Below, in pieces: positions 45,083 to 54,608 of a stretch of DNA of 64,000 nt. The notes under the pieces are model-generated. The model had not been told where the DNA came from. It saw only the letters and a program-made list of their open reading frames with translations, and ran no database searches. How positions within the stretch are numbered: position 1 is the stretch's first letter; every line of letters begins with the position of its first letter. The translations under genes were made by a program, and so were the position numbers. Source of the stretch: Venturia oleaginea (lineage: Eukaryota > Ascomycota > Dothideomycetes > Venturiales > Venturiaceae); the NCBI GenBank assembly GCA_013176395.1, contig JABMLP010000007.1, positions 124,001-188,000 of the forward strand, given 5' to 3'.

Positions 45083-46687
45083 GGAAAACAGCACACACAG
45101 CGAGAACTCAATTTTTGGAATTTACAGAAGTATCATCTAAGGATCATCAAAACACCTCTGCCAGTGGCCGCTCCGGCCTCTAGAGGCCATCGCGCGTCCC
45201 TCAGCGTCGATGAGATATCTCTAGAGTCGCCGTCGCGGCCACGGCAGAGCAAGCAGACGAATACATGAGCAAGCTACACGAACGATGCGTCCACCAAAGA
45301 CAACAGCAACCATCTAGTCACTATCTCCCGGCTAGTCCATCACCCCAGATGACACTGCAACGCTCCGAGTCGACGAGTCACTGCTAGAACGGCAATACCT
45401 TCAACACAACTCAAACACCAGACGCCCGGTGCGCAACAATCGGCACCACACACCACTGCAACGACTAGACAACCTCTCCCAACGTCTTGGCAAACCGTCC
45501 TGCTACAAGCTGTTGCCCAGAGCCTTGAGCCTCTCCCCAAACTGTTGCCTCCCAGTTATGGCATTGGCAAGAGTAGGTGCGCGACACAGTAAGTAGTAAG
45601 GACGCATAGAAGGAGCCTATTGGCGGCAAATCCCCTCCCTGTAAGCTAGCAGACGTAGCCTTGAGCCTCTCCCCAGACTGTTGCGTCCCAGTTATGGCAT
45701 TGGCAAGAGTAGGTGCGCGATATAGCAAGCAGGGAGAGCGACTAGCAGCAGATAGGCTCCGACTATAAGACGACAGGTCTACAACACAATCGGTGCGACA
45801 CGATACGGCAGCTGCTAGAGAACCTCATCTACTATCGTCTCCGCAAACCGTCCTGCTGCAAGCTGATGTCCAGAGCCTTGAGCCTCTCCCCAAACTGTTG
45901 CGTCCCAGTTATGGCATTGGCAAGAGTAGGTGCGCAACACAGTAAGCAGTAAGGACGTATAGAAGGAGCTTATTGGCGGCAAATCCCCTCCCTACAAGCC
46001 AGCAGACGTAGCCTTGAGCCTCTCCCCAGACTGTTGCGTCCCAGTTATGGCATTGGCAAGAGTAGGAGCGCGATATAGCAAGTAGGGAGAGCGACTAGCA
46101 GCAGATAGGCTCCGACTATAAGACGGCAGGTCTATAGCACGATCGGCGCCATACAATACGGCAGCTACCAGACAGCCTCGTCCACGGGCATACCCGGAGT
46201 ATCACACCCAAGCAGCGAAATCACGACTACGATGGTTACTATTGTCTCCAGCATCACACAACCAAATACACCGCCGCATAGGAATCTGGTGCAAGGCAAC
46301 TTTCACAAGCAGAAACATACTTAGGGAACCCATTGGCCTTGAGGGATAAGGCGAAACAGATAGACAAGCTGAGCATTAGAGGGAGACTGTAGGTAGAAGG
46401 ATAGCGAAACACGAGGCATTGCCTCTTGAGTCTACATAGCACAGATATACTAGCAGAATAACCAGTATCTACAAGAGCCAGCGGGCATTTGGAGATACTG
46501 GTTAAGGGAAAAGAGGGAGGACGGAGGGGACAGCTGGTCTTGTTTCAGTGAACGGGGCGAAGTGGGGCGCGGTGGATTATATAATCTATCACGTGTCGGC
46601 TGTCTGATGAAGTCCTCCTAACCGGACATAGCTGCGTGATTAAGCGGCTGCAACCGAGTAGGATAAAATCAATCAATCAATCAATCA
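45083..46687 (-). mobile_element. GATT-tailed repeat element, copy 3 (inverted relative to copies 1-2)
   Basis: Runs from aggaaaacagcacacac to (AATC)n, flanked by exact 14-bp duplications gtctatcgttaata at 45069-45082 and 46688-46701. About 1,605 bp and nearly identical to copy 2 in reverse complement, including the four internal motif copies. High identity between copies 2 and 3 and intact duplications suggest recent insertion. Confidence 0.85.
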
Positions 46688-46701
46688 GTCTATCGTTAAT
46701 A

Positions 46702-47286
46702 TCACCACGTCAACGCATCAGATCATCTCTGAAGACATCATTTCGAGTTGAGTTGTCATGAAGAGCGTGGAGAGACTCGGTTTTGTTGGTCTTTCGCGTT
46801 TGGGACGCGTAAACGTACTGGAAATCATCAACAACGCGTCTTCGTTGGCGGAATTCCGTTGAAAACATCCTCATGTCAACGGAAATGGGCTCTTGAAGAG
46901 GTTCTACTTGCAAAACCGGGATAGACATTTTTCTAATTAGTGGGAAGAAAGAAGATGGGGTGGCCGATGATGTCGAGACTCAAGCTCTAAGATTTCTCCC
47001 GGATCTTTGGGTAGATTCGTTTTCCTGATTGACGTGAAACTACTCCTGAGTTTACACAGATATCGTCAACAATGGCATTGAGCTTTGGATCCAGCACACT
47101 CTTTGTTCCTGGAGTTCGTCAACTCGAACATGCCAGATCTGCTCAGATCTGACGAAGGCTTGTTCTCGACTTTTCGCTCCAGGTAAACTCTCTTCAAATC
47201 CCGACCCGGTAGCAGCACCACAACCTCATCATCGCGAGTATTTATACCACTCTAGCACCAGTCGAGATAGCGCCCACATCGTTACG
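46702..47286. other. unassigned sequence
   Basis: A minus-strand 72-codon frame (46710-46928, MSIPVLQVEPLQEPISVDMR) is cut by the repeat insertion side and has no recognised domain. Otherwise upstream sequence of the short plus-strand fragment at 47287. Confidence 0.35.
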
Positions 47287-47633
47287 ATGTCTGCCAGCTT
47301 CCGTCCACTCGCAGTGGACCTTACGGGTATGTTTTTAAGTCCATTACTTCCGGGCATTTGCTAAACCAATATAGGTGACTACAGTGACAGCGATGACTGG
47401 AACAATACCGAAGATGTACTAGTCAACCAGCTTATTGATGGACAATACCAAGGACAATGATAATATACTCCTCCGAGGGCAGCTTCTTCGCCGTGCGAAG
47501 TATGTTGGGGCCTTCACTGGCACTGCAGGTCGGCTCATGACCGGTAAGATGAAGAGAGATCTCAACGACTTGGCCCTCGTGTTTGAAGTCGACAAAGACA
47601 ATATGCGACCACATGAAGAGCAAGGTATGGTTA
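47287..47633 (+). pseudogene. hypothetical gene fragment cut by pogo insertion
   Basis: ATG 47287 (MSASFRPLAVDLT), a GTATGT...ATATAG intron (about 47327-47374), then GDYSDSDDWNNTEDVLVNQL and a stop at 47458. A shifted frame continues as NILLRGQLLRRAKYVGAFTG and KMKRDLNDLALVFEVDKDNM up to the TA at 47632-47633, where the pogo element begins. No continuation is found beyond the element. I do not recognise the family. Confidence 0.45.
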
Positions 47634-49465
47634 ACGTATTCCACCATCGAGCGGGTCAAAAAGGCTTGGCACGACCAACTTATGTTACGACTCTTCAATT
47701 TAATCGCTATCAACAATAGATTCTAAGTCCGTCGTGCTGCTATCTGATTCAGAAGATATCTTGATATCTTTTTTACAAGTTCGCGCATTATGCCCAGCTG
47801 CGCCGCAGTTCCTACAGCGCCTTTGAATTGGTCGGGCTGTTTCTTGACCACCACTACCACGAGCCTTCTTTGATCCCTGAGGCGCTACAGACGCCTCTGC
47901 AGCTACCTGCGCTGCTGCAGTCCCATACTCAATAGCACCACCTTGCTGGATCCACTTCCTTTTGCGCGATTTTCGGTTCGTTGTTACTGCCAATTGCTCT
48001 TCAAGCTCGCGGTTACGCGCAACAAGCAGAGCGTTTTGGTGTAGCATCAATTCAGCGCCCTTAACAAGCTGGGAAAAGCCAGCCTGCGCAGTAACTGGTG
48101 ACCGAGTAAAAGACTCGCTTACGAGCTTGGATTGGGATCCAAATTCATAAGTATTACTTGGAGTCTTGGACTGCCACGGCGTTTCTGGGAGATGGGTTTC
48201 TGGTGGGGCACGTAGCCGTACTTCAAGGCGATCCAACACCACCTGCGCGTCGATAGGGACTAGCCCTACTGCCTCAAAAGCCTTTTGACAGTTCTCTTTC
48301 GTAAACACGTCGAAAAACGCGTCTTTGAAGGCAGGGAGAAAGCCTTCCTTGTTGATATGGTACACGCGTCGGCGTGCCAAGTCCCGGACGCGTTGGGAGT
48401 ACTTGCGCTTCAACGGCGAGAAGCAGACCACGTCAAGGGGCTGGAGTATATGCGACGAGTGCGATGGCATGCAGAGGGTTATAATCTTGTTTTCGAGGCA
48501 GTAGTCCTTGAAATCCTGGCTGAGATGGCTCTCATGGCCGTCCAAAATAAGCAGCCTGTATACCCCCACCTGCCGCGCCTTTGTATACGCGTTAAAGTGC
48601 TTCAACCACTCAAGACCAAGCGCATTATTTGTCCAGCCGTTCTCAGAGACCGAGAGCTTCCAATTCCGTGGTATATCTGCCTCCTCATACCACGCAGAGA
48701 TATGAACGCGTTCTTTGTAGATAATGAATGGCGGGGTCGCATACCCGGCGGCGCAGATGCTCTGGATAACTGTAACCCACTCGCGATTGCCTAGCTGGAT
48801 TAAATTAGGCCGTGTACGTCTTTCAGAAGCTGTGACGACCTTCATTGACCCAATAACGCCCATCTGGAAGCCAATCTCGTCAAAGTTGTGCGTATCCTCG
48901 TCGTGGATACCGTACTTTGCCTTGGTGTCTGTAACGAGCTTGAACCACGCGCCAATAATCTCTGGATCTTCCTGTAGTATCCTCTGCCTATCCTTAGCTC
49001 GATTGAAGGCCATCTTGAGCTCATCTGAGCGCGTTATGAACCTCTCAGCCCAGTTTTTCCCTACTGGCTCTCCACCGCGTACACCCAGTAGTTTATCTGC
49101 CATATCTGCTACCTCACACAGCCGGAGCGCGAATCCTCGCGAATCGAGGTCGAGGATGTATTGGAAAATTGTCTGCTCTTCAGTCGTAGTGAGCTTGTGT
49201 CGGGCGTTGCGAGTATCTAGGCGATACGTAATTCCGTTATATCGCCTAGTTAATGTTGAAGGAGGTATATCAAACGCCTCAGCAGCGCGCCGGAGGCTTC
49301 GGGATTGGTGGGTATTGTAGGCAGAAAGGGCAAGCTGGATTCTGCCTTCTCTGTTACATGATTGCGCGTTTTGTTGTTGAGGCATATTGTGTTGATAAGG
49401 GAGCAGCTGGTCTTGGCATAAACTGACCCGCTCGATGGGGTGACCCACTCGATGGTGGAATACGT
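47634..49465 (-). mobile_element. complete Fot1/pogo-type DNA transposon
   Basis: 1,832 bp bounded by TA on both sides. Inverted repeats: acgtattccaccatcgag at 47634 and its exact complement at the right end, extending with one mismatch through gggtca. The right end carries a second copy of the gggtca/ctcgatgg motif as a subterminal repeat. It encodes one uninterrupted transposase on the minus strand. A deleted relative sits at 13193. Confidence 0.92.
47700..49385 (-). CDS. pogo/Fot1 transposase (CENP-B HTH, DDE_1), intact
   Basis: 561 residues from ATG 49385 (MPQQQNAQSCNREG). N-terminal psq-type helix-turn-helix (SLRRAAEAFDIPPSTLTRRYNG) and CENP-B-type second HTH (SRGFALRLCEVADMAD, NWAERFITRSDEL). 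The DDE_1 nuclease core: first Asp in HNFDEIGFQMG, second in LLILDGHESHLS, third in QPLDVVCFSPLKRKY, so all three catalytic Asp are present. The C-terminus has a CCHC zinc knuckle (CRNCGAAGHNARTCKK), seen in some fungal pogo families. The frame has no stop or shift, so it could be functional and could mobilise the deleted copy at 13193, which shares its termini. Confidence 0.93.
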   Translation of the reverse strand: MPQQQNAQSCNREGRIQLALSAYNTHQSRSLRRAAEAFDIPPSTLTRRYNGITYRLDTRNARHKLTTTEEQTIFQYILDLDSRGFALRLCEVADMADKLLGVRGGEPVGKNWAERFITRSDELKMAFNRAKDRQRILQEDPEIIGAWFKLVTDTKAKYGIHDEDTHNFDEIGFQMGVIGSMKVVTASERRTRPNLIQLGNREWVTVIQSICAAGYATPPFIIYKERVHISAWYEEADIPRNWKLSVSENGWTNNALGLEWLKHFNAYTKARQVGVYRLLILDGHESHLSQDFKDYCLENKIITLCMPSHSSHILQPLDVVCFSPLKRKYSQRVRDLARRRVYHINKEGFLPAFKDAFFDVFTKENCQKAFEAVGLVPIDAQVVLDRLEVRLRAPPETHLPETPWQSKTPSNTYEFGSQSKLVSESFTRSPVTAQAGFSQLVKGAELMLHQNALLVARNRELEEQLAVTTNRKSRKRKWIQQGGAIEYGTAAAQVAAEASVAPQGSKKARGSGGQETARPIQRRCRNCGAAGHNARTCKKDIKISSESDSSTTDLESIVDSD

Positions 49466-49621
49466 TATATATCTACTATCTGTTACGCTGAACGAGCAAA
49501 ACAGAGTTATTCGGAAGTAGATTCAACACGAACTTAACGATAGGAGCCGATGAACAGAACGAGTGTCACCCTGTGACTTGACTGTATTGACTGCAGAGGT
49601 TAAGTACACCGTTGCATCTGC

Positions 49622-51246
49622 GTGCATATATATGCATGTCAATGCATTCCTTGGCATCTATCACGTGCACTATGCCTGAGGTATCAAGGACTGGCATGCC
49701 ACTGTTCAACACTATCCGATATTTTGCGCGTCCGTAGGGTCGTCTTTACTCACGAAGCCTTTTCCCGCCGAAGTTTCCGAGAGGAGATAGCCTTAAATCA
49801 TAACTATCCTGCTTGCAAAGTGCTGAGGCAGAGTATTAAAGAGGAAGGTATTCTTGTGTGTCGCTTTGCACCGGGTAGCAAAAGACCGACGGTCTCGTGA
49901 GGGATGTCTTCGACGAACCTTTATATACGACTCAGGAATCCGTCCTACCCCAGCCCTAGAAGCCTCTCCCTCAACTCAACTTCTCCAACAAGCGAACCAT
50001 ATTCGTCGGAGTAATATTCCCATCAAAAAGAAAAAGATAACCTACGGAAGCGGCTGCTGTGGGGCCGGCGGTGATTGTAAGGGAGCTCGACTAGGTAGAG
50101 CGACGGTTAAGTACGGCTGGGATTTCGACAAATCCGCCTGCGCAAGCTTTAATAAGTTAAATCACCCAAACGCCAAAATATACGAGTACGCGGCTGAGAA
50201 CTTGCCGCCAGAAGGAGAAGACGACTCTTGTGATATTCTACAACTCAGTTGGCCATGCCACTTTTTCAGTCCTAATCATACTTGCGATGGTGAAGATGAC
50301 GACGCGAATACCAGCGCTATCCTTGGTACCTTCGAGAAGCTTGTTTCGACCAAACCGAGGATCCATACGCAAGAAAACACCTTTGCGATTGATTCCCATC
50401 ATCCTGAATACCACGCATCAAATATCCAGCAGATTGTGCGTGCGGGGTACAATATACTATGGAAAGTAGATCAGTTTGCAGACCACGGCTCTCCAGCTTC
50501 TCGTCAACGCGTTGTTATAATTGCAGCCAGGTAAGTCAAGTTATATATTTATAATAACTTGATTTACTCGACTAACACTCCACACATAATTGGTATCCCT
50601 CTCCCCGAATTTCCCAAGGCCACTCACGGTCCTCCAGGTTCTGGCCTTACACGATTCCGTACTGTTCACGATCGCATTCAGAAAATCCCAGCAAACGCCT
50701 CTTGGCATCTTGATTACCAAAGCCCATACAGTATCCCAAAACCTGCTTACGATCCTCATATTGCCAAATCAGCATGCATAACCCGTGACGGCGGTAAGAA
50801 GCCTCACCCCTCCGGCAAGAGACCCTTTACACCCCGAGAGATGGCTAGTCCACAAGGTTTCCGCGAATTATACGAGTTTACTGGCTCCGGAATCACCGAA
50901 GTTAAGAAACAGATCGGCAATGCAATTCCGCCTAATGTTTGGAAACACTACATCAGATCTTGCGTAGATACGCTAGAAAAGTTCGACGCTGGGCTGATCG
51001 ACGAGACTGGCCGAGTTGTCAAGACCGGAGAGTCAACTAAGCGTGAACAAGCCCCTTCCGCTTCGCGTCGCTTCGCATACAAGTTGCATCAAGCGCGAAT
51101 CCTCAGCATTAGGAGCTTGTGCTACCCCCTTCAAGAGAAAGGTTGAACCAAATGATCTTACTGTTGAACGGAGAAAGGCAAAAGCGAAGATGGAAGCTAC
51201 AATCGATCTAACTGAAGATGATTGGGAGATAATGGAGGTTTGGTAG
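49622..51246 (+). pseudogene. RID/Masc1-like cytosine-5 DNA methyltransferase, apparently damaged
   Basis: Fungal DNA methyltransferase of the RID/Masc1/DmtA type, the group linked to repeat-induced point mutation or premeiotic methylation. The N-terminal segment has RVVFTHEAFSRRSFREE and NYPACKVLRQSIKEEGILVCR. The catalytic domain: motif I SGCCGAGGDCKGARLG; motif IV LQLSWPCHFFSPNHT, where Pro-Cys is followed by His in place of the usual Gln; motif VI QENTF; motif VIII SRQRVVIIAAR; then GIPLPEFPKATHGPPGSG and motif X KKQIGNAIPPNVW. Three breaks: a frame change near 49900; a TAA at 50532 in what looks like an intron (GTAAGT donor, GACTAAC branch) but with no AG acceptor that keeps frame; and a frame change near 51040-51140 before the conserved-looking tail ATIDLTEDDWEIMEVW. 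No 5' ATG exon is evident. A degenerate copy is most likely; unusual splicing is possible. Confidence 0.7.
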
Positions 51247-52305
51247 GGGTATCGAATACGGTGGGGACTGGGAAGGCAACTCGATTTTGTGGTGGCGTTA
51301 GAAGGAGCTTGAGGTTGACAAACAGGCTAGCAAGAAACGCGGGAATCCAGCACTAGATTTACAACGAGAACCCAACGAGGAACCCAACGAAATGAACTGA
51401 ACGTAAATGTAATCGTCAATAACATAGCTACGCATCAGATCCTGATTCATCTGGGTAGGGAGTGATCGACAGATGGACAGATCGACGTTAAACGAGTTAA
51501 ACGACGTCTTTAATCAGCAAGATTTTCATACACATACTTGGCTTTCTTGTCTCTTAAACAACCAGTCGACCTCTTTCCTCTCTCAAACGTCCTCGATAAC
51601 CTCGAAAGTATAATAGTAGCTAGACTTTCGATAGCTTAGCTTAGTGATTTCTTCTCTAAGTTACGTTGTAACTATCTACGGATCGGGCTACATTCAATAT
51701 ACATACATACCCTTCAGACCTTTTCCGACTAACCGACTTGTTAAAAGAGAAAATCAGGAGATTATGCCCGCAGTTCTAATCTGTGCCTTACTAGGCCAAG
51801 ATGGAATCGAATCTGTACATGTCGAGGAGATCCACCCTTAGCGACGGCGACGGCGATGTTGTTGTAGATAAATTACCTGAAGCCTGTAAGGAATAACAGA
51901 TATGCGTAATTCGGCTGCCAGGTTTCACGATCGATTAAAGCTGCTAGAAAGAACTTGTCATCGGTCAAACAAAAAAAGACCATCCTGAAGAGTAAGGATA
52001 CATGTTGGTGAACAAACGATGATAGTATGGAGGTGGAGGAGTTATGCAAAGGCGCAGACCACAAATGATTCCTTTGTACAATATAGCAAGTCCCCGATAC
52101 CGACTTGGCGTCATTTCCTTTCAATATACCTGAACTGTTACCATGCTACCGTGCCAATGTCCTGTCCATGTAAAAGTCCTTGCATCGCTTGAAGTAGTAG
52201 TAGAGAGACTCCTTCTCTATTTAAACGTTACCTCCCTATTCCTGCCGAAGAGCCAGAGTCAACATCCTCAACTACACACCAAACCAAACCAAACCAAACC
52301 CAAAA
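51247..52305. other. intergenic, no gene supported
   Basis: Short frames only. The last about 200 bp are the promoter and leader of the secreted peptide gene, ending in a CAAAC-rich leader just before the ATG. Confidence 0.45.
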
Positions 52306-52584
52306 ATGAACTTCAAAACCTTCTTCCTCTTCTCCCCCCTCCTCCTCACATCCGCCCTGACAATCAAAGACAACGACAACGCTCGAGAAAATCACCCAAC
52401 CCTCCTAGATACCCGCTCCAACAACCACCTCGACAAACGACAAGGACCAGGCGGGTCATGTGAAGATTGCATTAATCAATGCAGGAGTTTATTCCCCGGG
52501 TTTAACCAGAAGAATCAGTCTTGTCGATGTATTTCTCAATCTTGTTATAATTTCCAGGGTAGGACTTGTCAGACGAATTGTTGA
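52306..52584 (+). CDS. small secreted cysteine-rich peptide with Kex2 site (effector/antimicrobial-like)
   Basis: 92 residues, single exon. Signal peptide MNFKTFFLFSPLLLTSALT, a propeptide of about 28 residues, then a Lys-Arg Kex2-type site (HLDKRQGPGG) just before the cysteine-rich mature part. The mature peptide of about 46 residues has eight cysteines in about 40 residues: C-x2-C-x3-C, then C-x-C, C, C and a C-terminal C (SCEDCINQC, SCRCISQSC, TCQTNC). Eight cysteines and Kex2 processing recall fungal defensin-like, hydrophobin-sized or effector peptides, but spacing does not match a family I can name. ATG context (cccaaaaatgaac) is good. Function unknown. Confidence 0.75.
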   Translation: MNFKTFFLFSPLLLTSALTIKDNDNARENHPTLLDTRSNNHLDKRQGPGGSCEDCINQCRSLFPGFNQKNQSCRCISQSCYNFQGRTCQTNC

Positions 52585-52870
52585 GGGGATAGTTGGTGGA
52601 GGAGTACATACACCGATTTGCTGTCATTGTTGTTGATTACCTGGAGGTGGCAATTGATCACGATGAGGCTGCCCTGAATTCAAGAAAAGCACGAGAGTGC
52701 CGCCGGATTATTGCCGAGTACTCAACTATCGTACGGCGAACTCCTATTTCTCCAAAGACCAGCCAAAATTCAGCAGCAGAGATGCGTCATGATTTTGGGA
52801 GAGACAGGAGGTAGATATTTCGGGATATAAACAAAAATTGAGTCGTTCATTACTCTTCCTATTGTTTCAG

Positions 52871-54409
52871 TCAAGCGCCATTTTGCTTGAATACTTGGTG
52901 AACCTGATCCAAGACCTCCTTGACCAGTTCAAAGTCCTTCTCCACGTCGACTTGCCAGTTCGATATCGCAATTCGGCTTGCGGGCTTTTCTTCGAAAATT
53001 GTAGGAGAGATGTAGATCTTGCCCGTGTCTTTTACTGTTTGTACCAGAATCTCGTTGAAAGCTGTCTCCTTCGCACGGAACAAAACGATTATGTAAATAC
53101 TCTCCAGGATCTCGTCCTTACTTGAGTACGTTGCTGGAAGGATCTCATAGCCCTCGTGGTCCCAGAGAAACGCAGCAATCCGTCGCGCAAGGAGTATTTG
53201 TTTTTCGAGCATTCCCCGGTAGCCATTTCGACCGAGAGCGAGGAGCGAGGCATATACAGGCAGAGCTCGGAAACGTCGGGAGTTTTCTATGCCAAGGTGG
53301 AGAGGAGAGAGGTCATCGTTATTGACCTTGCCACCCAGGTAAGCTGCCTGGTTCTGAAAAACAGCATGACCGGCGTAAATGTCCCTGCTCAAAAAGAAAC
53401 CGCAGTCGTAGGGGACATTCAAAAGTTTGTGACCATCCCCAGTGATTGAGTCTGCAAATTCGACATTCTCAACTCCTTCCAAGATCTTTGAGAACTGTTC
53501 TGGATGTTCCGAGTGCGCCAGAAGTCGAGCCATCAAACCAAAGGCTCCATCCACATGGATCCAGGATACGTGTTGATCACATAATGCTCGTATCTTTCTC
53601 ATTTCTTCACCATTCGTGGCGAAGATACCGGCATTCACCTCGGAGCAGGAGACGACGACGATTGAAGCGTAGGTCTGGTTGGCGAGTGCTTTTTCCAGCA
53701 GCTTCAAATCGAACTTAGGAGGATTCGCAGCTTGACCGACCAGGTGAATTGAATCACGACCGAGTCCAATGATAGAGGCAGCTTTGGCAAGAGACGCATG
53801 TGGAGTTGTGGTCAAAATCCGAATACCCCTGATAGAAGCATTCTTCATTGCTGTGTAAAGGCCAACTTGTGCTACATTGACCTTCTCAAACATGTCCAGA
53901 GTAATCACTCCGCCGGTCTTTCGAATGCCCTTGGTAGCCAGCCTTTCCAGGATCTTTTGACGAGCCACGGCGAGACCGAGCACATTGCTGGCAGTGGCTC
54001 CAGTCGTGAATGTTCGATGAGTCCAGTGTGGCTTGACTTCTGTTTCGCCATCGTGAAGATAGATTGTATTTTGAGTGAATTCAAGTAGCTGGCACAGCAA
54101 GTCCAACGCTTTGATCTCGACATCGGTTGCAATAGTCTCATTTGGGAGATGGACTTGGACATTTTGATCGTATTCCGTCACGATATTGTCGGCTCGTTTT
54201 GCAGCTGGTGTGGCGCCTCCAGTCACAAAACCGTAGTAGTTCGCAGACTGGCTGGAGGCGTTGAATCCAGGAGTGATGTCCTTCGAGATATGATTGATGG
54301 CTGCATCATGCCCGAGTCCTTGCTCTGGTAATTGGGAGATCAGCTTCTCACGGGCGGTATTGAGGAGTCCTGGCTCTGGAAGGACTCGAGAAGTTTGAGT
54401 GTCAGCCAT
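52871..54409 (-). CDS. group II PLP-dependent amino acid decarboxylase
   Basis: Pyridoxal-phosphate enzyme related to aromatic-L-amino-acid, tyrosine and 2,4-diaminobutyrate decarboxylases; removes CO2 from an amino acid to give an amine. 512 residues in one exon. Key residues: TTGATASNVLGL (phosphate-binding loop, about 135-146), His204 in TPHASLAKA (stacks on PLP), Asp287 in HVDGAFG, and Lys328 in ITGDGHKLLNVP (Schiff base). The substrate cannot be read from sequence. The ATG at 54409 lies 199 bp from the divergent TSR4 gene. Confidence 0.88.
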   Translation of the reverse strand: MADTQTSRVLPEPGLLNTAREKLISQLPEQGLGHDAAINHISKDITPGFNASSQSANYYGFVTGGATPAAKRADNIVTEYDQNVQVHLPNETIATDVEIKALDLLCQLLEFTQNTIYLHDGETEVKPHWTHRTFTTGATASNVLGLAVARQKILERLATKGIRKTGGVITLDMFEKVNVAQVGLYTAMKNASIRGIRILTTTPHASLAKAASIIGLGRDSIHLVGQAANPPKFDLKLLEKALANQTYASIVVVSCSEVNAGIFATNGEEMRKIRALCDQHVSWIHVDGAFGLMARLLAHSEHPEQFSKILEGVENVEFADSITGDGHKLLNVPYDCGFFLSRDIYAGHAVFQNQAAYLGGKVNNDDLSPLHLGIENSRRFRALPVYASLLALGRNGYRGMLEKQILLARRIAAFLWDHEGYEILPATYSSKDEILESIYIIVLFRAKETAFNEILVQTVKDTGKIYISPTIFEEKPASRIAISNWQVDVEKDFELVKEVLDQVHQVFKQNGA

Positions 54410-54608
54410 AGAAGTGTGAAGTGAGAGGGATGAAGTGAAAGAACGACATTGTGAGATGGATAAGATAGTGAGGGGTGGAGGTTCGAAGGGTGGAATGCTG
54501 GCAATGGGCTATGGCTCAAAAAGGAAACCTTTATCGATAGGACAACCCTGGAACAACTATCGCCAACTTTTTCTTAGTCGCCCCTCATTAGTCTTCCATA
54601 CATTGACT
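54410..54608. promoter_or_regulatory. 199-bp divergent promoter, decarboxylase / TSR4
   Basis: Head-to-head spacer between two ATGs on opposite strands. No specific elements claimed. Confidence 0.4.

Noticed and set aside
48285..49320. Plus-strand frames of 169 and 198 codons
   Set aside because: Antisense to the intact pogo transposase, whose domains are unmistakable.
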